Assembly: GCF_000419585.1 (NCBI RefSeq)
Contig: NZ_ATTH01000001.1
Location: forward strand, 146,005 to 210,004
DNA length: 64,000 nucleotides
Source: Salisaeta longa DSM 21114
GTDB taxonomy: Bacteria > Bacteroidota > Rhodothermia > Rhodothermales > Salinibacteraceae
Direction of reading: 5' to 3'
Positions within the stretch are counted from its first letter, which is position 1. The number at the start of each line of letters is the position of its first letter. Shown here in pieces: positions 9,201-17,009 of the stretch. The notes under the pieces were generated by a model that had not been told where the DNA came from, ran no database searches, and saw only the letters and a list, made by a program, of their open reading frames with translations. A program made the translations under genes and the position numbers.

Positions 9201-9539
9201 CTAAGCGACAGCTTGGCGTGCCTCCCGTACGGTATCAAATTGCTGAAACACTTTATAGGTACGGGTTAGCTGGACGACGACTTGTACCGATTCCGAGACA
9301 TCTGCAAAAACGACGTGTCCCTCCTCCGGCGAGATTTCCCGGTACAGTGAGAAAATTGAACCCAGCCCGGTAGAATCAAGCACCTCGGTTTTCGAAAAGT
9401 CCAGGATAAACTGCCGAACGCCGTCTTCAACGTACGACTGAAAGGTGTCCTTAAACTCGGGAGCGTTACGAAAGTCTAGCGTTTCGCCCATATGCACAAC
9501 AACCGTATCGGACGAAACGTGGTCTACATTGAAAGCCAT
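9201..9539 (-). CDS. STAS-domain anti-sigma factor antagonist
   Basis: 112-residue single STAS domain (SpoIIAA/RsbV type). The phosphorylatable serine is S56 in the motif EVLDSTGLGSIFS, with the preceding strand QFILDFSKT. When unphosphorylated such proteins sequester the HATPase anti-sigma. The start at MAFNVDHVSS is chosen by alignment to family length; upstream in-frame ATGs (9572 and 9689) would add poorly conserved residues. It is the first gene of the three-gene partner-switching operon. Confidence 0.88.
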   Translation of the reverse strand: MAFNVDHVSSDTVVVHMGETLDFRNAPEFKDTFQSYVEDGVRQFILDFSKTEVLDSTGLGSIFSLYREISPEEGHVVFADVSESVQVVVQLTRTYKVFQQFDTVREARQAVA

Positions 9540-9947
9540 GGGGGGAGCGCATTCAATCAACAAACGATCCATAGGGTACGGCGCATGACAAGCCGACGGA
9601 GTCCTGCATGCCGCATATGTCGGTAAGCGCATGCGCCGCTCGTGCATCCTGTTGCCAATTGCGTAGGACAACCCATAAGAGAGACACATTGTGCGCGCAA
9701 ACGCATCACGCAGATGTAACAGATACGAGAATATAGGAAGTAGTTCGGTCGATTGAAACCATATGTAGCTAAAAAAGAAGCGGGCATAGGCGAAAGCGAT
9801 TCATAGGCGCCCCGTGTGTTCTTTTGCGTGATGGTATCACATGATATTCAACCTGTGCGGGTAGAAAGAACGCACGAGCGGTGGGCACCATCGTTCAAAT
9901 GCCTCGTTTGGCCATCTCCTCATGCTGTTTCTCTAGTGCCGCGTTTC
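9540..9947. other. 408-base divergent intergenic region
   Basis: It lies between the leftward partner-switch operon and the rightward metal-binding lipoprotein gene and is visibly more AT-rich than coding DNA (especially 9700-9850). It probably holds both promoters. I see no convincing gene. A perfect short palindrome at 9828-9840 is listed separately. Confidence 0.6.
9828..9840. promoter_or_regulatory. Candidate operator palindrome GTGAT-GGT-ATCAC
   Basis: Perfect 5-base arms with a 3-base centre, 107 bases upstream of the metal-binding lipoprotein start, in an AT-rich patch. It could be a metalloregulator site, but it does not match a Zur or MntR consensus I can vouch for. Confidence 0.25.
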
Positions 9948-10838
9948 ATGTCTTTTGCTCGTCTGCTAATTATTGTCGGGGTGGTTTGGGTGCTTAGCGG
10001 ATGTGAGAGTCCGGACACTGCTCGTCCGGTGCGGGTCGTGGCCAGCACCCCCACGGCGGCCGCGCTGCTCCAGCCGCTGCTGCCCGACACGGTGGCCGTG
10101 CTGATGCCCGCCGGCGCCTCGCCGCACACCTATGCGCCCCGCCCCTCGGATGCGCGCCGGGCCGAGCAGGCGCTGGTGGTGCACCTTGCCGATGCGTTGG
10201 ACGGATGGGCCACGGACCTCTCGGCCGCGGCGCACCTTGCGTTGTTTCCGCTGGTGCCAGATACCCTGCAGCTGCGGGCCCCCACAGCTGTGGCCCACGA
10301 GGCCGCCCACCGTGCAGCAAAAGACCCCCACTTTTGGACCGACCCCCGCGCGGTGGCCGCGCTCATCGCACCGTTGGCCGATACCCTGTGCGCACACGGC
10401 GTAGCTCCGTGCGGCCCCCTCCAACAGCGTGCCGCCCAATGGCAGGCGCGCCTCGACACGTTGCACCGCACCTGGCAAACCGCACTGGCACCCGTAGCTG
10501 GGCAGCCGGTGTTGCTAACCCGCCCGTTCTTTCGTTATTTTCTGAACCGATACCGCATTCCGCTGGCCGGGATCGTTACCCTCCGGCACGGCGTAGGCGC
10601 TTCGCCCAAGCACCTGCAACAACTGATTGCGCGTGCCAAGCAGCTGCGCCCGTGCGTGCTGTTCGGCCTGCCCGAGCCGCCGCCCGGTGCGGCGCGCGCT
10701 GTGCTTGCGGCGGCGTCCTGCCAATGGGTGCGCCTCGATCCGTTAACGGGCGGACACGAGCGGTCCACGTATGCACAGCTGATGCAGCACAACGTGCAAC
10801 AAGTGCGTGCGGCTCTCGGTGCGGCCCGTCGCCCTTAA
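9948..10838 (+). CDS. znuA: Zinc/manganese ABC transporter substrate-binding lipoprotein (ZnuA/TroA family)
   Basis: 296-residue cluster A-I metal-binding protein that captures Zn2+ or Mn2+ in the periplasm. It has a lipoprotein signal peptide with lipobox VLSGC (Cys19). Metal-ligand regions are ASPHTYAPRPSD (first His), DPHFWTDPRAV (second His), LRHGVGASPKH (third His region) and a C-terminal acidic ligand near RLDPLTGGH. The long His-rich loop of many zinc-specific ZnuA proteins is absent, so the metal is uncertain. ATG 9948 gives the signal peptide. The cognate permease and ATPase are probably znuB/znuC at 54839-56403, 44 kb away. The stop overlaps an in-frame ATG of the barrel gene that follows. 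Confidence 0.85.
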   Translation: MSFARLLIIVGVVWVLSGCESPDTARPVRVVASTPTAAALLQPLLPDTVAVLMPAGASPHTYAPRPSDARRAEQALVVHLADALDGWATDLSAAAHLALFPLVPDTLQLRAPTAVAHEAAHRAAKDPHFWTDPRAVAALIAPLADTLCAHGVAPCGPLQQRAAQWQARLDTLHRTWQTALAPVAGQPVLLTRPFFRYFLNRYRIPLAGIVTLRHGVGASPKHLQQLIARAKQLRPCVLFGLPEPPPGAARAVLAAASCQWVRLDPLTGGHERSTYAQLMQHNVQQVRAALGAARRP

Positions 10839-10879
10839 TGGACGGATTCTGTGCTTTTGCTAACTTGCTTCGCTCTGCT

Positions 10880-12634
10880 ATGCCGTGTCTTCGGTCTCTC
10901 GCGTTGTGCTTCGTGCTCGTCTTGGGTGGATGGGTTGTAGGGGGCGTTGGAAAGGGGCAGCAAGCGTATGCCCAACAAACCGACCCGGCCGATGACCCGT
11001 CGTCGGCCAACCTGCCCGACCTGTCGCCCCAGCGCTTCGAAATACGGGGCACGCGCGAGATCAACTTCCCAACGATTGAGCGGCAGCCGCTTACAGGATT
11101 TGAAACGCCGCCCGCCGTGCCCCCAGCGCCCGCGACCCATCGGCCGTATGTAGGCACGTACAAGCAAGAACGCGCAACGCTTCCCCAAAATCCGCCGGCG
11201 CCGCCCACCACCACGCCCCTCCGCCTCGCCAGTGCGCCGCCGGCGTACGGCACGCTCGCGGCCGCCGGGGGGCTGTACCTCACCCGCGCAGTAACAGGAC
11301 ACGGTGCCGTGCCGCTGGATGGCGCCACCGCCCTCCTCATCGACGCAAGCTACACCGGGCGTAGCGGATTTCAGCCGGAGGGATCGCCGCTCGAAGCCCA
11401 GAGGGATGCTTTCAACGGGCGCTTGGGCTTATCGAGCACGGGAGGGCAAACATCTTTTGACGGCAGCGTCCACGGATTTTGGGATCAGTACGTGCTCTAC
11501 GGCCTGGAGCCGCCCGGGGCGCTGCAGGAAACGCCGATGCGAACGGGCGGCGGCGGGGGCACAACGCTCGCGCTGCAGCACACGGGTGCCCTGCAGATCG
11601 AGAGCCGGCTGACGTACGACGTGGGCCAGTGGTCGACCGATGGCACCGCCACCACGGCGCCCTTCACAGCGCAAGACCTGACGTTCGATTTCAATACCGG
11701 ATTTACCGTTGCGCAGCGTCCCGCGCGCTTCACGTCGAGCCTGCACGCACGCGGCCTCGACGGTGCCAGCGCGTTTTCCGGCGATAGCTTTGGCGCCGAC
11801 CTTGGCCTTGCGGCGGGGCTCTTTCAAGCCGGCGCACTGCGCGTGTACGGTGGTTTGCAATGGCTGTACTTCTCGTCGCTTCGCGGGCCGGTCGGGGCAA
11901 CCCCCGGGCGCACCACGGGCTCCTTTCTGGCGCCGCGCTTTACGGTTTCGTGGCAGCCCCGAGCGGCGCTGGGCGTGTATGTGCAGAACCGTCCGAGCCT
12001 GCAGCCAACCACGGTGCCCCATCTCTTTGCCGAAAGTCCGTACCTGAACGGAGCGCCCATTGTGCAGCCCACGCTCGAAACCACGCGCCTGGAGGGCGGC
12101 GTCCGGATTGCAGCGGCCCCCGTGCGGGTGCGCGCCTTCGCCCGGTACCGGTACGCCCCGCACTTTCGGTTCGTAACCCGCGATACCCGGCAATTGACGA
12201 CCGGGCTCTTTCGTTTGGGCTACGAGTCTGCTCAGATTATTGAAGGCGGGGCCTCCGTGGCGCTCGAAGGCGGGCTGCCGGTACAGGCTTCATTGGGGAT
12301 TACCCTCCGGCGCGCGCGCCTCACCGAACCCGACCTCGCCGTGCCCAACGTCTCGCCCCTTACCCTCGATGCGCTGGTGGCCTATCCGTTCATGGACGAT
12401 GCCGCTCGCGTCGCCCTGCAGGCTACCGTGGCGGGGGCCCGCTATCCGGGGCTCGCGCAAGCCGAACGCACCGGCGCCTTCATCGACCTCGACGTGGAAG
12501 GCAGCTATACGCTACAGCCCGGTATCCGTATCACCGGGGCCCTGCGCAACATCATCCCCGGCGCGCAAACCTACTGGGCGGGCTACCCGCAGCCCGCGCC
12601 GGTACTCATGGGAGGGCTCCAATTCGTATGGTAG
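10880..12634 (+). CDS. Outer-membrane beta-barrel protein
   Basis: 584 residues with signal peptide (MPCLRSLALCFVLVLGGWVVGGVGKGQQAYAQ). A Pro-rich periplasmic segment with the patch FEIRGTREINFPTIERQPL follows, then about 450 residues of alternating strands rich in Tyr, Gly and aromatic girdle residues, ending GGLQFVW with a terminal aromatic as in outer-membrane barrels. No TonB plug or TonB box is recognisable. ATG 10838 overlaps the lipoprotein stop (TAATG) and would add 14 residues before the signal peptide. It is the likely partner of the upstream metal-binding protein; transport of metal across the outer membrane is inference. Confidence 0.7.
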   Translation: MPCLRSLALCFVLVLGGWVVGGVGKGQQAYAQQTDPADDPSSANLPDLSPQRFEIRGTREINFPTIERQPLTGFETPPAVPPAPATHRPYVGTYKQERATLPQNPPAPPTTTPLRLASAPPAYGTLAAAGGLYLTRAVTGHGAVPLDGATALLIDASYTGRSGFQPEGSPLEAQRDAFNGRLGLSSTGGQTSFDGSVHGFWDQYVLYGLEPPGALQETPMRTGGGGGTTLALQHTGALQIESRLTYDVGQWSTDGTATTAPFTAQDLTFDFNTGFTVAQRPARFTSSLHARGLDGASAFSGDSFGADLGLAAGLFQAGALRVYGGLQWLYFSSLRGPVGATPGRTTGSFLAPRFTVSWQPRAALGVYVQNRPSLQPTTVPHLFAESPYLNGAPIVQPTLETTRLEGGVRIAAAPVRVRAFARYRYAPHFRFVTRDTRQLTTGLFRLGYESAQIIEGGASVALEGGLPVQASLGITLRRARLTEPDLAVPNVSPLTLDALVAYPFMDDAARVALQATVAGARYPGLAQAERTGAFIDLDVEGSYTLQPGIRITGALRNIIPGAQTYWAGYPQPAPVLMGGLQFVW

Positions 12635-12693
12635 CGGCCCGCCGCCCAACGGCATTTCTCGGCCGGTTGCATAAAATCTGTTGCTTCACTTTT

Positions 12694-12725
12694 CTTTTAC
12701 AGTGCGTATTTGTTACCCTGTAAAG
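12694..12725. promoter_or_regulatory. Inverted repeat TTTACAG-N15-CTGTAAA upstream of mini-HU
   Basis: Perfect 7-base arms at 12696-12702 and 12718-12724 lie in the AT-rich 146-base gap before the mini-HU gene, about 55 bases from its ATG. It is a possible operator; no regulator is known. Confidence 0.35.
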
Positions 12726-12780
12726 TGTAGCGTATTGGTCGCGCAAATTGTTCGGATCATGGGTTTTCTCTCTTAGCGAT

Positions 12781-12978
12781 ATGCCTTCGGCAGAAGAAAT
12801 TATCGAAGCGCTCTCACGCGTCACCCGGCGCGAGCTGGTTGAAGGGCGCTCCGTGTACTTTCCCAAGCTTGGCCTGTTGGAAGTTACGCATCATGCCAGC
12901 GAAATCAAGAAGGATGAGGACGGCCGGCCGTACATGGCGCCGCCCCGCGACGAGGTCGTCTTTACGCCCGATCCGTAG
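12781..12978 (+). CDS. Mini HU-like DNA-binding protein
   Basis: 65-residue acidic protein similar to the middle of HU/IHF: a short helix (AEEIIEALSRVTRRELVEG), the conserved turn RSVYFPKLGLLEV equivalent to the HU glycine/phenylalanine core, then strands up to DEVVFTPDP. It lacks the first HU helix and the C-terminal helix, so it is about two thirds of a normal HU. The next gene encodes an HU domain fused to SPOR, suggesting a related origin. DNA binding is plausible but unproven. Confidence 0.6.
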   Translation: MPSAEEIIEALSRVTRRELVEGRSVYFPKLGLLEVTHHASEIKKDEDGRPYMAPPRDEVVFTPDP

Positions 12979-13145
12979 GCGCCGCGCGCATGATTTTGCG
13001 TGCTGTTTGCTCCGTTCGCGTGCCGGCGCATCCGCCAAAGAGGCTGTTGCCGCACACCTGGCGGAGCCCGCGAAGGACGTACAACCAGCGTCTGATAATT
13101 TGCCCCGTGTAACACGCATCCTGCCCATTACCGGACGTTCCGGCT

Positions 13146-14729
13146 ATGTCTCTTTCTGCTCTCCTTGCCGAAGAACTCGAAATCTCCGAGGACCAAGCGC
13201 AGGCCCTGTTGGAGTCGTTTGCGGGCGAAATTAAGCAGCGTACCGATCGGGGCAAGACCGTGCGCGTACCCAAGCTCGGAACGTTTCGCAAGGCCGCCGG
13301 GCGGCTCGCGTTCGAATCGAGTCCGTTTTTGGCGCGGTCGGTGAACCACGAGTTTGCCGGCTTAGATGCCGAAGAGGTCGCGAGCGACGTGCCGGCCGAT
13401 GAGGAGCACACCGCTGAAACGCTCGCGCGTGGCCTTAAAACCGGGGCGTGGGCAGCGGCAGCGAGCTCCAAGACGTCCAAGAACGAGAGCGAAGAATCGG
13501 CAGCCGCGGCGGCCGAAGCGACAACCGCGGAGGCGCCGGACCGCCCGGCACCCTCGGAGCCTGCGGTCGATACGGAACCATCGGCCGAACCTGCGTCCTC
13601 GGCATCCGAAGGTGCTGAAGAGGCCTCCGCGCGTCCCGATTTGTCGGACATGTACCCGGTGCTGGGCGGCAGTGAACCAGCGGACGAGACACAAGCGTCC
13701 CGCAGCGAGCCCGCGCCCGACGAGCCATCATCTACAGACGCGGTGTCGGATCCTGGCCCGCCGCCGTCTTCGACGTCCACCGAGAATGCAGCAGGGCCTT
13801 CCCCCGAAGAGACCTCCGCGAAAGCGAATGCGGCAGGGGATGAATCACCGGACGAGCCGAGCGCGTTCGAGGACGATGATTTCGATGAGCGAACAAATTT
13901 CTGGGCAAGCGACGACTGGGATTTGCCGTCTTCTTCAGCAGCCAGCGACGATTCATCATCCGGCGATGCAGCCACCGGCGCCGCAGCCCCTTCCGGCACG
14001 GAGGAGCGCCAGCCCGAAATGCCTGGTGCCTCGGCCCCTCCAACGCCAGCGCCCGATGAGGCTGCGGGAAGCGACCGTGCGCCGCAGCCAAGCGATGCGC
14101 CTGCGAAACAATCGGGCATCGGGTGGGGCACTATCACGGCATTGCTCCTTGCCGTTGTGGTGTTAGCGGGCGGCAGCTGGTTTGTGCTCGGGCAAGCCGG
14201 GGTGGTGCCCGGTCCCGAAAACTTGTGGGCCGAATGGCAGGCGCCAGCAGATGTATCATCCCCAACCGCTCAACCGTCCGCGTCCGGTTCGTCAGGTACG
14301 TTATCCAACCAGGCTGCGCCCGCTGCCGCTACGAGCGGTACGCCAGCCGTATCGCCCGGTACATCGGCCCCACAAGAGACGACCGCGACATCGCGTGCAG
14401 CTCCCGAGGAAGCATCTGCACGTTCACCGGCTGTTTCGCCTGCCCCGGCGGTGCGCCCGGGTGCGCCGCTCGAATTTGCAGAAACAGCTGAGGGGTGGAC
14501 GCTCATCGTGGCCTCGCGCACGAGCAAAGCAGCGGCAGAAGCATTGGTGACGCGGTATCGCGAGCAGCTGACCCTCGACGTGCCCGTCGGCGTTATCACG
14601 GCAACCGTTGATGGCGTCACGCGGTATCGCGTGGGCATCGGGCAGTTGCCCTCACGAAACGATGTGACCGTCTTGCGCGAACGCCTGAGTGGTCAGGTGC
14701 CCTCGGGGGCATGGCCGCTGCGGCTGTAA
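13146..14729 (+). CDS. HU-domain, single-pass membrane, SPOR-domain protein
   Basis: 527 residues. N-terminal HU/CCDC81-type domain (about 1-60, KTVRVPKLGTFRKAAGRLAFES), then an Ala/Glu/Ser-rich acidic linker of over 250 residues, a transmembrane helix (about 327-349) and a C-terminal SPOR domain (about 445-527, GWTLIVASRTSKAAAEALV ... GVTRYRVGIGQLPSR). SPOR domains bind denuded septal peptidoglycan; the HU-like part stays in the cytoplasm. This architecture is typical of Bacteroidota/Rhodothermota and probably links envelope division sites to the cytoplasm. It lies 67 bases upstream of exbB. Confidence 0.88.
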   Translation: MSLSALLAEELEISEDQAQALLESFAGEIKQRTDRGKTVRVPKLGTFRKAAGRLAFESSPFLARSVNHEFAGLDAEEVASDVPADEEHTAETLARGLKTGAWAAAASSKTSKNESEESAAAAAEATTAEAPDRPAPSEPAVDTEPSAEPASSASEGAEEASARPDLSDMYPVLGGSEPADETQASRSEPAPDEPSSTDAVSDPGPPPSSTSTENAAGPSPEETSAKANAAGDESPDEPSAFEDDDFDERTNFWASDDWDLPSSSAASDDSSSGDAATGAAAPSGTEERQPEMPGASAPPTPAPDEAAGSDRAPQPSDAPAKQSGIGWGTITALLLAVVVLAGGSWFVLGQAGVVPGPENLWAEWQAPADVSSPTAQPSASGSSGTLSNQAAPAAATSGTPAVSPGTSAPQETTATSRAAPEEASARSPAVSPAPAVRPGAPLEFAETAEGWTLIVASRTSKAAAEALVTRYREQLTLDVPVGVITATVDGVTRYRVGIGQLPSRNDVTVLRERLSGQVPSGAWPLRL

Positions 14730-14796
14730 GGGCGCTGCAGAGGCCCACCGGGCAGCGGGGTGAGGCACCCGGAGCGCCGCTGGTCTTTCCCACTGA

Positions 14797-15531
14797 ATGT
14801 TTCGATTCTCACGTACTTCCTTGTCTATGATCGTTTTTCTTCAGGCCGTATCGGCCGTGCCGGCCGACTCGGCCGCCGCAGACTCGCTTCGTACCGCCGC
14901 GTCTGCTACCACGTCTTGGCTCGACCTGATCATGCAGGGCGGCTGGGTGATGGTTCCGCTCCTGCTCCTTTCCATTGCAGCTCTGTACCTGTTCATCGAG
15001 CGGTTGTGGGTGCTTCGGACAGCCGAGGCCGACCCGGAAGAAGCGATTGAGCGTGTTCGATCGTACGTGGTGCAGGGCGACATTGACGGGGCGCTGCGCT
15101 ACTGCGCGCAGCGCGATGTGCCCATCACGCGCATCATAGGGCATGGATTGGACCGCCTGGGCCGGCCCATCGCCGAAATTCAGGATGCGGTGCAGGCCGC
15201 CGGGCGTCACGAGACGTTTGCGCTCGAAAAACGCACCAACATGCTGGCGAGCATTGCAAGCACGGCGCCCATGCTTGGCTTTTTGGGCACGGTGCTGGGC
15301 ATGATCCGGGCGTTTCGGGAGATCCAGAACTTGCAGGGCAACGTAAACCCGAGTGTGCTTGCCGGTGGCATCTGGGAGGCCCTAATCACGACGGCCTTCG
15401 GACTTCTTGTGGGCATCGTGGCGCAGCTGGCGTACAACTACCTGATTGGCCACATTCACCGCCTCACCAATGACATGGAGCGCTCGGCCACCGACTTCAT
15501 CGACCTCCTGCAGGAGCCAACCGCGCCGTAA
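14797..15531 (+). CDS. exbB: MotA/TolQ/ExbB proton channel family protein
   Basis: 244-residue inner-membrane channel subunit with three predicted helices: after SWLDLIMQGGWVM (about 46-66), and two near residues 145-175 and 190-215 (ASTAPMLGFLGTVLGMI, the family core). It uses the proton gradient to drive a TonB or Tol system together with ExbD. ATG 14797 is taken; MIVFLQAV at 14827 is an alternative. The exbD gene follows by 42 bases. Whether it energises TonB or TolA cannot be decided here. Confidence 0.92.
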   Translation: MFRFSRTSLSMIVFLQAVSAVPADSAAADSLRTAASATTSWLDLIMQGGWVMVPLLLLSIAALYLFIERLWVLRTAEADPEEAIERVRSYVVQGDIDGALRYCAQRDVPITRIIGHGLDRLGRPIAEIQDAVQAAGRHETFALEKRTNMLASIASTAPMLGFLGTVLGMIRAFREIQNLQGNVNPSVLAGGIWEALITTAFGLLVGIVAQLAYNYLIGHIHRLTNDMERSATDFIDLLQEPTAP

Positions 15532-15573
15532 CGGCCGGTGCCACGCGCCCTGTCGCCTCATTCCCTGTTTGCT

Positions 15574-15975
15574 ATGCCGCTCGATTTTTCGCCCGACCGC
15601 GAGCCCCTCACCACCTTCAGCCTGGCAGGCATGACGGATATCGTCTTGCTGCTGCTGGTCTTTTTCCTGCTTACGTCAAACTTCATCCCGCAGATGGGCA
15701 TTCAGGTGACGCTGCCCAAGGTGGACACCTCGGCCCCGGTGGAGTCGGAGTTCGTGCAGGTGGCGCTGACCGAGGAGGGGCAGTTTTACGTAGATGGCCA
15801 GACCGTGCCGCGGCAGAGCTTGGTGCAGGCGTTGCGGCGCGTGAAGGGCAACAAGTCGACGCTCGTGCTGCGGGCCGATCAGGGCGCAACGATTGGGCAG
15901 TTTGCCACCGTGGCTTCGGCGGCCCAGGCGCTCAACCTGCGGGTGCTCATGGCCACCGAACGGCGCTCGTCCTAG
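15574..15975 (+). CDS. exbD: ExbD/TolR biopolymer transport protein
   Basis: 133-residue ExbD/TolR protein: short cytoplasmic start, one transmembrane helix (MTDIVLLLLVFFLLTSNF) whose Asp in MTDIVLLLLVF is the proton-carrying residue, then the periplasmic domain (LPKVDTSAPVESEFVQVAL ... VLRADQGATIGQFATVASAAQALNL). It completes the ExbB/ExbD channel encoded just upstream. ATG 15574 fits the family length. Confidence 0.93.
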   Translation: MPLDFSPDREPLTTFSLAGMTDIVLLLLVFFLLTSNFIPQMGIQVTLPKVDTSAPVESEFVQVALTEEGQFYVDGQTVPRQSLVQALRRVKGNKSTLVLRADQGATIGQFATVASAAQALNLRVLMATERRSS

Positions 15976-16109
15976 GCTGCGTTTGTAACCCCCGCGCGGA
16001 CTGTGCCCAGTTGTCCTGCAGCATTGTAGGGGAGGTCGATGTTAGGCTAGCTGCTTGTGAAGGATAAGCCTCATCTCAGGCAAGCGCGCACAAGGAATCA
16101 CGGGGGGCG

Positions 16110-16865
16110 CTATTCCTCATCGGCAGTCAGGGCCAGCGCATCGCCGTCGTGTGCCAAGGTCGTGTACACCGCGTCTACGTCGTCGAGGTCTTCAATCGCC
16201 TCCACCAGCTTCATCACAGACGCCTTGTCGTCGTCCGAGAGCTGGAGCGTGGTGGTAGGAATGCGGGTCAGCTCGGCGCTTTCCGGTTCGAGGCCCGCGT
16301 CTTCAAGGGCGCCCTCCACGTCGGTGAAGGCATCCACCGAGGTCGTAATGACGAATGCGTCGTCGTCCGTCTGCACGTCCTCTGCCCCGGCTTCCACCGC
16401 CAGCTCAAACAGCGTCAGCTCGTCGGTGGCATCGGCGGGCAGGACAATTTCCCCTTTTTGCTCAAACAGGTAGCCGACGGAGCCATCCTTGCCCAGGTTG
16501 CCGCCGTGGGTGCTAAAGAGATGCCGCAGGTCGGCCACGGTGCGGTTGTTGTTGTCGGTCATGGCCTCCACAAATACCGCAATGCCATGCGGGCCGTACC
16601 CTTCGTAGGTGGCGGGCTCGTAATTCTGGCCCTCCAGCTCGCCGGTGCCGCGCTTGATGGCACGCTCGATGGTGTCCTTGGCCATGTTTTCGGCCTCGGC
16701 CCGCTCAATGGCATTCGCCAGGGTGGCGTTCATGTCGGGGTCGCCCCCGCCCTCGCGCGCTGCGGTCGCAATTTCGCGGGAGAGGCGCGCCCACACCTTC
16801 GACTTCTTCTTGTCTTCCTTGGCCTTCTGGCGCTTGATCTTCGACCATTTATTGTGTCCTGCCAT
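16110..16865 (-). CDS. yebC: YebC/PmpR-family transcriptional regulator
   Basis: 251-residue YebC/PmpR protein, starting MAGHNKWSKIKRQKAKEDKKKSKVWARL with the family N-terminal helices, then GGGDPDMNATLANAIERA and GYGPHGIAVFVEAMTDNNNRT, and an acidic C-terminus (DDVDAVYTTLAHDGDALALTADEE). Members act as DNA-binding regulators or translation factors that help ribosomes through proline stretches. It is transcribed alone and convergent with exbD. The start is fixed by the invariant MAGHNKW motif. Confidence 0.95.
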   Translation of the reverse strand: MAGHNKWSKIKRQKAKEDKKKSKVWARLSREIATAAREGGGDPDMNATLANAIERAEAENMAKDTIERAIKRGTGELEGQNYEPATYEGYGPHGIAVFVEAMTDNNNRTVADLRHLFSTHGGNLGKDGSVGYLFEQKGEIVLPADATDELTLFELAVEAGAEDVQTDDDAFVITTSVDAFTDVEGALEDAGLEPESAELTRIPTTTLQLSDDDKASVMKLVEAIEDLDDVDAVYTTLAHDGDALALTADEE

Positions 16866-17009
16866 GCCGCAAGAGGCGTGTTTGAGTGAAACTGACGTGC
16901 GTGGTATACGCCGTGTGCGGCAGCGCGTTCGATACGCGGGGGCTGAACGTTTGGCGACATGACGGCGTACCGCAATCAGCCGATGATGAACGCAAACGAA
17001 TAGACGTTT

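Noticed and set aside
10205-10879. In-frame N-terminal extension of the barrel gene
   Set aside because: It lies inside znuA in another frame; the signal peptide begins at 10880 (or 10838).
12962-14137. 391-codon frame on the minus strand
   Set aside because: Antisense to the HU-SPOR linker; Ser/Ala-rich reflection of its repetitive codons.
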